From assembly GCA_946546815.1 (NCBI GenBank), contig CAMNOL010000010.1, positions 1 to 40,314 of the forward strand: a stretch of 40,314 nt of DNA, read 5' to 3'. This document shows, piece after piece, positions 1 to 6,824 of this stretch. The translations under genes and the position numbers were made by a program. Positions within the stretch are counted from its first letter, which is position 1. Every line of letters begins with the position of its first letter. The notes beneath the pieces are model-generated. The model was not told the origin of the DNA and searched no databases. It was given only the letters and a program-made list of their open reading frames with translations. This DNA comes from an uncultured Oscillospiraceae bacterium (lineage in GTDB: Bacteria > Bacillota > Clostridia > Oscillospirales > Oscillospiraceae).

Positions 1-365
1 GCAGGGGCTGGGCCCCTGCACCCCATGCTCCCCTGCGGGGCAAATGGGAAACGTGGTCAGAAAAATGACTGAGGTGGTCACGTTTGACCTTGTGGTCAAT
101 CCGATGGGGAACGGATCTACAATCGCTATCGCCCACCGGCTGTCCTGTGGTTGCATAATGGGGAGCGGTCTCACCTCGCCGGGGGAGCGGAGTGAAAATC
201 GGGGACGGTTGCTCGATTGTTGAAAATAGAAACCTCGTTAATTTCCCCCGGCGGGCAGGGTCTGATGCCCTTTTCGTAGCCATTCGGCCCGCCGGCGGGT
301 GAAACGCTTGAAGTTTCTTTTCGCTTCCTTTTCTTTCCAAAGAAAAGGAAGGACAGGAGTATGGT
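1..365. other. Gene-free leader upstream of tyrA, with palindromes and short repeats
   Basis: No open frame here looks like a protein. The stretch starts with a GC hairpin (1-19), then has three direct copies of GTGGTCA (53-59, 74-80, 92-98); the middle copy is also the left arm of an inverted GGTCA/TGACC pair. A perfect 12-bp palindrome lies at 288-299 and a 13-bp-arm inverted repeat at 324-351. The GTGGTCA array is reminiscent of multi-copy insertion-sequence ends, but no transposase is visible. The gene feeding into this region lies outside the window. Confidence 0.5.
324..351 (+). repeat. Perfect 13-bp inverted repeat directly before the tyrA ribosome binding site
   Basis: Arms 324-336 and 339-351 are perfect complements separated by two bases, made mostly of T/C on the left and A/G on the right. 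The AGGAG of tyrA begins only a few bases later (355-359). As RNA it could form a hairpin abutting the ribosome binding site. There is no following T-run, so it is not a simple terminator. It could equally be a dispersed palindromic repeat. Confidence 0.6.
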
Positions 366-1241
366 ATGAAAAAAATCGTATTTGTGGGACTGGGACTCAT
401 CGGCGGCTCCATGGCCGCCGCCCTCCGGGGCTTTGAGGATTTTGAGGTCGTGGGTGTGGTGCGCCGTCAGGCCACGGCGGACTATGCGCTGGAGCACGGG
501 GTAGTGGATTCTGTGACGCTGGACCCGGCGGAGGCGCTGCCCCAGGCAGATGTGACGGTGTTGTGCATGAACCCCCGCCAGATTGTGGACTATCTCTCAG
601 AACACAGAAACGAGTTTAAAGCGGGCAGCCTGGTGTGCGACGTGTGCGGCATCAAAACGGCCATTCTGGAGGCAGCAGAGGTGCTGCCCCCGGAGGTGGA
701 TTTCATCGGCTGCCACCCCATGGCGGGCACGGAATTCTCCGGCGTCGAAAATTCTTTCCCTACCATGTTCCAAAAGGCCCATTTTATCATGACCCCCCGG
801 AAAACCAGCACTCCGGAGCACATTTCCCTGATTCGGCGCATGGCCAAGCACATGGGCTGCCGGGATATTGTGAACACCACACCGGAGCAGCACGACGCCA
901 TCATCGCCTACACCAGCCAGCTGATGCACATTGTGGCGGCGGCAGTCTGCGACGACGCGGAGCTGTTTCAGTGCCGGGGGTTTGAGGGCGGCAGTTTCCG
1001 GGATGTGACCCGGGTGGCGGCGCTGGATGTGGATATGTGGACGGAGCTGTTCAGCCTGAATGCTCCGGCGCTGTCCAGAATTTTACAGCGCATGGAGGAT
1101 AACCTCCACTCCTACCGTGTAGCAGTGGAAAACGGGGACGTTGAGCGCATCCACGCAAAGCTGACCTATTCCAGCGACCGCAAGCGGAGAATGAGCCTGC
1201 CCGGCCCGGGACAGTTCACACTGGAAGAGCTGAACAAATAA
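366..1241 (+). CDS. tyrA: Prephenate dehydrogenase
   Basis: Probably oxidises and decarboxylates prephenate to 4-hydroxyphenylpyruvate using NAD(P)+, the committed step of tyrosine synthesis in the cytoplasm. The 291-residue protein opens with a Rossmann dinucleotide motif (GLGLIGGS, about residues 8-15) and carries the family signature HPMAGTEFSG at about residues 117-126, which contains the catalytic histidine region. The C-terminal half is the all-helical dimer domain. Length fits a monofunctional enzyme with neither a chorismate mutase nor a C-terminal ACT domain, so tyrosine feedback is not obvious from sequence. The start is ATG at 366 with AGGAG six bases upstream. It ends just before a bidirectional terminator shared with the convergent lipoprotein gene. 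The rest of the aromatic pathway is not in the window. Confidence 0.92.
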   Translation: MKKIVFVGLGLIGGSMAAALRGFEDFEVVGVVRRQATADYALEHGVVDSVTLDPAEALPQADVTVLCMNPRQIVDYLSEHRNEFKAGSLVCDVCGIKTAILEAAEVLPPEVDFIGCHPMAGTEFSGVENSFPTMFQKAHFIMTPRKTSTPEHISLIRRMAKHMGCRDIVNTTPEQHDAIIAYTSQLMHIVAAAVCDDAELFQCRGFEGGSFRDVTRVAALDVDMWTELFSLNAPALSRILQRMEDNLHSYRVAVENGDVERIHAKLTYSSDRKRRMSLPGPGQFTLEELNK

Positions 1242-1256
1242 AAATAGTACAAAAAA

Positions 1257-1284
1257 GCGCCTCCTGCCCGCAGACAGGAGGCGC
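1257..1284. terminator. Bidirectional terminator between tyrA and the M15 peptidase gene
   Basis: Ten-base-pair GC-rich stem GCGCCTCCTG / CAGGAGGCGC around an eight-base loop. The left flank is A-rich (T-rich on the minus strand), so it suits the minus-strand gene best. It sits between two convergent stop codons. Confidence 0.8.
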
Positions 1285-1290
1285 AGATTC

Positions 1291-2142
1291 TTATTCAGCC
1301 TTGAGCTGGAAATGCTGATAGTCCTTGACATTGTTCCAGCTGCCGCCCCAGGTGTAGCCCCGCTGGGTGAACAGCTGATAGCACAGGTCGTTTTCGTCGA
1401 TTTTGTAGGGAGTGTCTTTGGAGCGGTCCACATAGTCCCCCGCATTGGTGGGGGTGTAGCCGCTGGAAGTGATATAAGGGTTATAGAGGGGATTGATGTC
1501 GATGGCCCGTCCGTAGGCGTGCTGGGACAGATGCTCCGTGTTGGGTACCGGCCGGAAGTTGAAGCAGGAGGTGTTGTTGTCCTCCATGGACCGTTCGTCA
1601 TCGCCGTCGTAGTTGTCCACCAGCAGCATTTTTTCAATGGGGTAGTCGTTGTCATACAGTTCCCGGAAGATTTCCAGCAGGTCCTTTGCCAGCGCCCTGT
1701 TGCACACCAGCTCGCCGATGTGAGTTTCTCCGTCAAAGCCTCGGTGCAGCACCCGGATATAGCGTAGCCGCTTTCTGGGGACGACGCAGCCCTCGCCGTA
1801 AGAGACCCCGTCCATCCTGGCAAACACAGAATCGGGGATTTTCATCGAACGAAACAGCTGATCCACGCCCACTTCCTCAATCTGGTCCGGTGTGAGCACC
1901 GTGCCGGCATCCATGGCGAATACATCCTCCGCGGTGAGGGGAGGGGGAGCCGGTTCAGCAGATTCCTCCGGCTGGACAGAGGATTCCGGTGCCGCCGAGT
2001 CCGCAGGGTCCACAGAGGAAGCGGCGGAAGCGCCGGGGTCAACAGATGCATCCGGCGTGGCGGGAGCGCCGCCGCAGGCGGACAGCATCAGCAGCAGGCA
2101 GAGCATCAGAAGAACATAAGTGGGAGCTTTCAGGGATTTCAT
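1291..2142 (-). CDS. Lipoprotein M15-family (VanY-like) D-alanyl-D-alanine carboxypeptidase
   Basis: Predicted exported lipoprotein that trims peptidoglycan stem peptides. The N-terminus is a lipoprotein signal: charged start, Leu/Met-rich core and lipobox LSAC, followed by an Ala/Ser/Pro/Glu-rich linker of about 50 residues that would span from membrane to wall. The catalytic part is near the C-terminus: QHAYGRAIDINP matches the zinc-binding H-x(6)-D motif of peptidase family M15, and a Trp/His-containing end (YQHFQL) supplies the last metal ligand region. The start chosen is the second ATG (2142), because AAAAGGA lies at a good distance from it and abuts the first ATG (2151). A promoter is visible at 2180-2208. 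Substrate (D-Ala-D-Ala ends versus cross-links) cannot be decided by eye. Confidence 0.8.
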   Translation of the reverse strand: MKSLKAPTYVLLMLCLLLMLSACGGAPATPDASVDPGASAASSVDPADSAAPESSVQPEESAEPAPPPLTAEDVFAMDAGTVLTPDQIEEVGVDQLFRSMKIPDSVFARMDGVSYGEGCVVPRKRLRYIRVLHRGFDGETHIGELVCNRALAKDLLEIFRELYDNDYPIEKMLLVDNYDGDDERSMEDNNTSCFNFRPVPNTEHLSQHAYGRAIDINPLYNPYITSSGYTPTNAGDYVDRSKDTPYKIDENDLCYQLFTQRGYTWGGSWNNVKDYQHFQLKAE

Positions 2143-2179
2143 CAAAACCATCCTTTTATGTCAGTTTCAGTCGAGTCAC

Positions 2180-2208
2180 AGCATAACACCAAAAACAGTC
2201 CACGTCAA
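2180..2208 (-). promoter_or_regulatory. Promoter of the M15 lipoprotein gene
   Basis: On the minus strand TTGACG (2208-2203), a 17-base spacer and TATGCT (2185-2180) form a good sigma-A promoter about 40 bases upstream of the start codon. Confidence 0.65.
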
Positions 2209-2312
2209 TTCTGAGAAAATGGGAATATCCTGCCCTTGTGCCGCATATGGTGAAACTGTCCCGCCGAGAAAAGATAATTTGCACAAGTAATTCATAAATA
2301 ATTAACTGATTC

Positions 2313-2512
2313 TTGACAAATTATCCAAGCATTCTCAAGCCTGTTGTGGTAAGCTGAAGATACAAACAGAGAAGACCTGTAACAAGGGAACTGTAACTAC
2401 CTGCTGTCCCATTCGTCGGCAAACGCTGACGCAGGGGACAGACTAAACACTCCAGATTCCTTCGGATCTGTTCTGATATCAAAAGCCCTTCCGCTGAGCG
2501 GAAGGGCTTCGT
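2313..2512 (+). ncRNA. Candidate structured small RNA ending in an intrinsic terminator
   Basis: In a 398-base gap between divergent/convergent genes. A closing stem joins GATA (2359-2362) to TATC (2477-2480) and AACAGA (2365-2370) to TCTGTT (2467-2472). Inside is a long stem-loop, CTGTCCC (2404-2410) with GGGACAG (2435-2441) and CGTC (2414-2417) with GACG (2428-2431). A strong hairpin terminator follows at once (2483-2509). A TTGACA lies at 2313-2318 but no good -10 element sits 17 bases from it. Closing stem, open middle and terminal stem recall 6S RNA, but sequence motifs do not prove that. No open frame fits. Confidence 0.35.
2483..2509. terminator. Bidirectional terminator between the RNA candidate and hrb
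   Basis: A 12-bp perfect stem AAGCCCTTCCGC / GCGGAAGGGCTT with a three-base loop. It ends either the RNA candidate on the plus strand or the hrb transcript on the minus strand; the A-run on its left gives T's for the minus-strand transcript. Confidence 0.8.
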
Positions 2513-2540
2513 CAATGTCTGATTCCTTTTTCGGAGTGGG

Positions 2541-3167
2541 TCAGTTGGCTGGGATGATGACCTTTTCAAAGTCAGAAGCGGGATGCTTGCACAGGGGACA
2601 GATGAAGTCGGCAGGCAGCTCCTCGCCCTCGTACTCGTAGCCGCAGATCATGCAGCGCCAGATGGTCTTGCCGCTGGGAGCGGTGCCCACGGGCTGGGGC
2701 TTGATGTGGCCGTGATAGTATTCGTAGGTGGCGGAGGAGACGTCGCTGAGCACCTCGCCATCGGTGACGTCAGCGATGAACAGAGTGTGGGTGCCCAGAT
2801 CCATGGTGGTGACCACTGCGCCGGAGAGATAGGCGTTGGTTCCGGCGGTGATGTACATGGTGCCGTTGGGTGCACGGGTGCAGTCGGTGAAGTCGGCGAA
2901 TTTGTTCACGTCCCGGCCGGACTGGAAGCCGAAGTGCTTGAACAGGGAGAAGTCCGCCTTCTGACTGAGAATGGAGACGGTGAATTTGCCGGTGCGCAGC
3001 ACCATATCGTGGGTGTAGTTGCTTTTGTTCACCGCAATGGCGATGCGGTTGGGCTCAGAGGTGACCTGCGTGGCGGTGTTGATGATGCAGCCGTTGTCCT
3101 TTTCGCCTTCCCGGGCGGTGAGTACAAACAGGCCATAAGAGAGCTTGTTCATTGCTTTTTTGTCCAT
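2541..3167 (-). CDS. hrb: High-molecular-weight rubredoxin (flavin reductase-rubredoxin fusion)
   Basis: Electron carrier predicted to reduce the flavodiiron protein encoded next door, for NO or O2 reduction. Residues 1 to about 160 form a flavin reductase-like split-barrel domain (N-terminal YGLFVLTA, then NTATQVTSEP and SILSQ). The C-terminal 40 residues are a rubredoxin with two Cys pairs, CMICGY and CPLCKH, that bind one iron. The 208-residue length fits this known fusion. The gene is divergent from fprA with promoters back to back, a common arrangement in anaerobic Clostridia for oxygen and nitric oxide defence. Start ATG at 3167 with GAGGGATT upstream on the minus strand. Confidence 0.9.
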   Translation of the reverse strand: MDKKAMNKLSYGLFVLTAREGEKDNGCIINTATQVTSEPNRIAIAVNKSNYTHDMVLRTGKFTVSILSQKADFSLFKHFGFQSGRDVNKFADFTDCTRAPNGTMYITAGTNAYLSGAVVTTMDLGTHTLFIADVTDGEVLSDVSSATYEYYHGHIKPQPVGTAPSGKTIWRCMICGYEYEGEELPADFICPLCKHPASDFEKVIIPAN

Positions 3168-3228
3168 TCGAATCCCTCCTCAGAAACTGGTGAATATCTG
3201 GGAAACAGTGGCCCCAGTCATTAATATT

Positions 3229-3257
3229 ATTATACCACCCATACCATGTAATGAAAA
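3229..3257 (-). promoter_or_regulatory. Promoter of hrb
   Basis: Perfect TATAAT on the minus strand (3234-3229). TTTTCA at 3257-3252, 17 bases upstream, is a modest -35 element. It lies back to back with the fprA promoter. Confidence 0.5.
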
Positions 3258-3292
3258 GTACCTGCGTAAAAATATTTACTGTTTCCTTGCTC

Positions 3293-3321
3293 TTGATTCC
3301 GGAAAGAGGATAAGGTATAAT
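3293..3321 (+). promoter_or_regulatory. Promoter of fprA
   Basis: TTGATT (3293-3298), 17-base spacer, perfect TATAAT (3316-3321). Transcription would begin near 3328, leaving a leader of about 87 bases before the ATG at 3415. This also argues against the longer reading frame that opens at 3145. Confidence 0.75.
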
Positions 3322-3414
3322 AGCGGAGAAAACAAATGGCGCCGCCCCTGTGCCGGGATGTGCTTTCAGCGGCGGCTGCAGATCAGTTTACATCGTTACG
3401 GAGGTACGTTTGCA

Positions 3415-4566
3415 ATGAAAATCACCAATGACATCAAATATGTGGGCGTCAACGACCACCAGGTGGACCTGTTTGAGGGCCAGTATGTTGTGCCCAACGG
3501 CATGGCCTACAATTCCTATGTGATCCTGGACGAGAAGATCGCCGTTATGGACACGGTGGACGTCCATTTCACCAAGGAGTGGCTGGACAACGTAGCCGCT
3601 GTTCTGGACGGCCGTGAGCCCCATTATCTGGTGGTGCAGCACATGGAGCCTGACCACTCCGCCAACATCCTGAACTTCCTGAATGTTTATCCCGACACCG
3701 TCGTAGTGGGCAACGCCAAGACCTTCGCCATGATGGGACAGTTCTTCACTCTGCCTGCCGACATGAAGAAGCTGGTGGTCAAGGACGGCGAGTCCCTGGA
3801 CCTGGGCAAGCACACCCTGACCTTCGTGTTCGCCCCTATGGTTCACTGGCCTGAGGTCATGGTGACCTATGACAGCACGGACAAGGTGCTCTTCTCTGCT
3901 GACGGTTTTGGCAAGTTCGGCGCGCTGGATGTGGAAGAGGATTGGGACTGCGAGGCCCGCCGCTATTACATCGGCATCGTGGGCAAGTACGGTATGCAGG
4001 TGCAGAAGCTGCTGAAGGCGGCCGCCGGTCTGGACATTCAGATCATCGCGCCCCTCCACGGCCCGGTGCTGACGGAAAATCTGGGTCATTATCTGGAGAA
4101 GTACGACATCTGGTCCTCCTATCGTCCCGAGGACGAGGGCGTGCTCATCGCCTATGCCTCTGTCTACGGCCACACCAAGGAGGCCGCTGAGCTGCTGGCG
4201 AAGAAGCTGGAAGAGAAGGGCTGCCCCAAGGTCGTGGTGGCGGATCTGGCCCGGGAGGACATGGCCGAGTGCGTGGAGGATGCCTTCCGCTACAGCAAGC
4301 TGGTGCTGGCCAGCGTCACCTATAACGCGGATGTGTTCCCCGTGATGAAGGAGTTTATCAACCACCTGACGGAGCGTGGCTATCAGAACCGCACCGTGGC
4401 CTTTATTGAGAACGGTTCCTGGGCACCCACTGCCAAGCGGGTCATGGCCGGTATGCTGGAGAAGAGCAAGAACCTGACCTACGCCGAGACCACCGTTACC
4501 GTGAAGTCCGCTTTGAATGCAGCGTCCATCGCCGCAGTGGAGAAGCTGGCAGACGAGCTGTGCTGA
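3415..4566 (+). CDS. fprA: Flavodiiron protein (A-type flavoprotein), O2/NO reductase
   Basis: Cytoplasmic enzyme that reduces oxygen to water or nitric oxide to nitrous oxide at a non-haem diiron site, taking electrons from rubredoxin. The N-terminal 240 residues form a metallo-beta-lactamase-like domain with the iron-ligand motif HMEPDH (residues 76-81) and a later His in PLHGPV. From about residue 241 comes a flavodoxin domain with an FMN phosphate-binding loop ASVYGHT. Length of 383 residues is typical. The open frame extends upstream to 3145, but the ATG at 3415 has GGAGG in front and lies downstream of the promoter. The likely partner hrb is divergent. A terminator follows at 4603-4637. 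Confidence 0.92.
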   Translation: MKITNDIKYVGVNDHQVDLFEGQYVVPNGMAYNSYVILDEKIAVMDTVDVHFTKEWLDNVAAVLDGREPHYLVVQHMEPDHSANILNFLNVYPDTVVVGNAKTFAMMGQFFTLPADMKKLVVKDGESLDLGKHTLTFVFAPMVHWPEVMVTYDSTDKVLFSADGFGKFGALDVEEDWDCEARRYYIGIVGKYGMQVQKLLKAAAGLDIQIIAPLHGPVLTENLGHYLEKYDIWSSYRPEDEGVLIAYASVYGHTKEAAELLAKKLEEKGCPKVVVADLAREDMAECVEDAFRYSKLVLASVTYNADVFPVMKEFINHLTERGYQNRTVAFIENGSWAPTAKRVMAGMLEKSKNLTYAETTVTVKSALNAASIAAVEKLADELC

Positions 4567-4602
4567 GCCCAGTGCAGATTGTAGAGGTTCCGAAATAAAT
4601 GA

Positions 4603-4637
4603 CCGCTGCCCCCTTGAAACGGCGGGCAGCGGTTTCT
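4603..4637 (+). terminator. Terminator of fprA
   Basis: Stem CCGCTGCC (4603-4610) / GGCAGCGG (4625-4632) followed by a T-rich tail. It is about 37 bases after the fprA stop. Confidence 0.75.
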
Positions 4638-4641
4638 TCAT

Positions 4642-4808
4642 TAGGGAAGGACTGATTAAATCTCTCGGATGGCTGGGCGAGGATATTTTTCGTCCAGATA
4701 GTGGCCAAATTCCGCAGGAATCCTGACGGATTTCAAGGGATTTGGACGCTATATGGCGGAAAATAGACCGTCTAGGCGCCGCAGCTTGATTTAATCAGTG
4801 CTTCCTTA
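4642..4808. repeat. Palindromic MITE-like element, copy A
   Basis: A 167-bp element with 21-bp terminal inverted repeats: 4642-4662 matches the reverse complement of 4788-4808 at 19 of 21 positions, including ACTGATTAAATC. Both ends carry TA, the target site duplicated by IS630/Tc1-mariner transposases. It has no open frame. On its minus strand it shares blocks in the same order with copy B at 25719-25865, for example CTATTTTCCGCCA and CCTTGAAAT. It lies between the fprA terminator and the SDR gene, so it might influence expression of the latter. Confidence 0.7.
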
Positions 4809-4854
4809 GAGTTCCATGGGAAAGGCGGCCGTTTCGGCCGGTAGGGTGGCTGAT

Positions 4855-5586
4855 ATGTCAAAAACCGTACTCATCACCGGAGCCAGCCGGGGCATTGGCG
4901 CGGCGGCGGCGCGAAAATTCGCCCGGGAAGGGTGGCGCGTGGCGCTGAACTACACCCGGTCGGAGGAAAAGGCCCTGGCGCTGCAAAAAGAGCTGGGAAA
5001 CGGCGCACTGGCCCTTCGGGCGGACGTGTCGGAGGCCGCCCAGGTGAAGCAAATGGTCCGGCAGCTGCTGGAGGAGTTCGGACATCTGGATGCGGTGGTG
5101 TGCAACGCGGGCATCGCCCTGCCCCTTGGCCTGCTCCAGGACTGCACCGACGAGGACTGGCACCGGCTGTTCGCGGTGAACGTGGACGGGGTGTTTCACA
5201 CCGTCCGGGCGGTGCTGCCCCATATGATTCACCGGCAGGCGGGGCGCATTGTGACGCTGGCCTCCATGTGGGGGCAGGTGGGCGGCTCCTGCGAGGTGCC
5301 TTACTCCGCCGCCAAGGGGGCCATCCTGGCCTTCACCAAGGCGCTGGCCCAGGAGGTGGCCCCCAGCCACATCAACGTGAACTGCGTGGCTCCCGGCGTG
5401 ATTCAGACGGACATGATGGCCTTTGCCGATGAGGGAACTCTGTCCGAGCTGACGGAGGAGACCCCGCTGGGCCGTCTGGGACAGCCCGAGGACGTTGCAA
5501 ACGCCATTTATTTCCTCTGCCAGCCGGAGAGCAGCTTCATCACCGGGCAGGTGGTGGGCGTCAACGGCGGGTTTGTGATTACCTGA
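4855..5586 (+). CDS. SDR-family oxidoreductase, FabG-like 3-oxoacyl-[ACP] reductase
   Basis: NAD(P)H-dependent short-chain dehydrogenase of 243 residues. It has the cofactor motif TGASRGIG (residues 8-15), the structural NAG motif in VCNAGIA, and the catalytic Ser137, Tyr150 and Lys154 (YSAAK). The C-terminus GQVVGVNGGF is typical of FabG-type enzymes. It is not in a fatty-acid gene cluster here, so the true substrate may not be an acyl-ACP. The frame is open from an ATG at 4816, but that codon lies against the repeat element and has no clear ribosome site, while ATG 4855 has TAGGGTGG upstream and gives the normal N-terminus. The gene stands alone downstream of a MITE-like element. Confidence 0.85.
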   Translation: MSKTVLITGASRGIGAAAARKFAREGWRVALNYTRSEEKALALQKELGNGALALRADVSEAAQVKQMVRQLLEEFGHLDAVVCNAGIALPLGLLQDCTDEDWHRLFAVNVDGVFHTVRAVLPHMIHRQAGRIVTLASMWGQVGGSCEVPYSAAKGAILAFTKALAQEVAPSHINVNCVAPGVIQTDMMAFADEGTLSELTEETPLGRLGQPEDVANAIYFLCQPESSFITGQVVGVNGGFVIT

Positions 5587-5652
5587 GGAATTAAGAGGCC
5601 AGAAACAGCAGAGCAGAAAAATTGGAATTTGACAAGATAGCAGGAGATGCTT

Positions 5653-6018
5653 ATGGATTTGAAAAAGCTTGACTGTGAATTCACTGTTTGCAAGGTGAAT
5701 TCTGTTGACGATCTTGATCTGAGCAGAGATTTTTATTTTATTGGAAAAACGGATGAGGAACTCTCGCTTGCGTGCAGAACAGAAGATACTCCGGCAAACA
5801 CCACAGCCCGGGAGGATGGCTGGAGAGGGATTCGCATTCAAGGCGCGCTGGATTTCTCTCTAATCGGCATTCTGTCAAACTTATCTCAAATCCTTGCGGA
5901 AAACAAAATCGGAATTTTTGCTGTATCAACTTATAACACCGATTATATTCTTGTGAAAGCGGAGAACTTTGACAGGGCCATCCGCGTTCTGGCTGCAAGG
6001 GGATACCATATCGTCTGA
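5653..6018 (+). CDS. ACT-domain protein
   Basis: Small cytoplasmic protein of 121 residues related to the ACT/CASTOR-type amino-acid-sensing family. The second half (WRGIRIQG, LDFSLIGILSNLSQILAE, GIFAVSTYNTDYILV) is a recognisable ACT fold, and the first half looks like a second, divergent ACT unit. Such stand-alone proteins probably bind a small ligand, but its identity cannot be read from the sequence. ATG 5653 is chosen because AGGAG ends six bases before it; the ATG at 5647 overlaps that site. The gene is visibly more AT-rich than its neighbours and uses more A/T-ending codons, which may mark recent acquisition. It has no obvious operon partner. Confidence 0.75.
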   Translation: MDLKKLDCEFTVCKVNSVDDLDLSRDFYFIGKTDEELSLACRTEDTPANTTAREDGWRGIRIQGALDFSLIGILSNLSQILAENKIGIFAVSTYNTDYILVKAENFDRAIRVLAARGYHIV

Positions 6019-6062
6019 TCATGCTGACTATAGCAGCAGCAAAGAGGAACCACTGAAAAGTC

Positions 6063-6111
6063 AAAACGGAACGTAATGAATGCTCAGCTCATTACGCTCC
6101 GTTTTCATTTT
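6063..6111. terminator. Bidirectional terminator between ACT gene and DUF2461 gene
   Basis: A 17-bp stem with one mismatch, AAAACGGAACGTAATGA (6063-6079) and TCATTACGCTCCGTTTT (6089-6105), followed by ATTTTTTA. It separates two convergent genes. Confidence 0.85.
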
Positions 6112-6795
6112 TTATTCGTTTGGGTCCGGCTCCAGCTCGATCTCCTTGAAATAGCGGTAGAAGGGCATCAGCCAGCAGAAGGCATCCACAATCTCATCCA
6201 CCAGCTCCGGCCCGAAGAAGGGGCTGCCCTCATCGTAGGGCTTTGCACAGCTCAGGCCGATGGACTTGCGGTTGAACCAGGGCTTGAGCAGGTCGGAGAC
6301 CTCCCCTTTGGGACGCTTGTACTCGTCGCCCTCCAGTACGAATTGCTTCTGGTGGTTCAGCCTGTGGGCCAGCTTCTCCAGCTTTGCCGGCTCCCGCAGC
6401 ACCTTCCGGCGGTACTTCTCCATATAGGACGGTTTGGGACACCAGTAGCCCATCCCGATTTCATACTCCTCCGGGCGGGCTTCAAAGTAGAAGGCCGGTT
6501 CCGGCGTCCAACTGTCCTCCCGGGGAGCGTGGAGCACCAGCCACAGGTGGTCCTTGTACAGCCCGCCGTACTTCACTCGCCGGGCGTCCCGATAGATCCG
6601 GGTGACTTTTACGTTCAGCTCCAGTTTGGGATATTTTTGCAGCATTTTCTGCTGAACCTCTGCGGCCAGCTCCTTCATCGGCTCATAAAAACTGCTCAGA
6701 TAAACCGGCTTGTGCTGCAAAAACCAGTCCCTGCGGTTGTTGAAGCGGATGCCCCACATAAACTGGATGGTTTCATCGGTAAAGCCCTGAAACAT
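6112..6795 (-). CDS. DUF2461 (TIGR02453-family) protein
   Basis: Conserved 227-residue cytoplasmic protein of unknown function. The opening MFQGFTDETIQFM, then FNNRRDWF, and the middle TRIYRDARRVKYGGLYKDHLW match the DUF2461 family, in which a conserved arginine/lysine cluster (RIYRDxRRxKxxxxYK) is the most recognisable part. No signal peptide or membrane segment is seen. It is the second gene of a probable two-gene unit behind the VanW gene, 29 bases apart. No catalytic role is proposed. Confidence 0.8.
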   Translation of the reverse strand: MFQGFTDETIQFMWGIRFNNRRDWFLQHKPVYLSSFYEPMKELAAEVQQKMLQKYPKLELNVKVTRIYRDARRVKYGGLYKDHLWLVLHAPREDSWTPEPAFYFEARPEEYEIGMGYWCPKPSYMEKYRRKVLREPAKLEKLAHRLNHQKQFVLEGDEYKRPKGEVSDLLKPWFNRKSIGLSCAKPYDEGSPFFGPELVDEIVDAFCWLMPFYRYFKEIELEPDPNE

Positions 6796-6824
6796 GAGGG
6801 TTCTCCTTTTCTATTGCATCCGAG

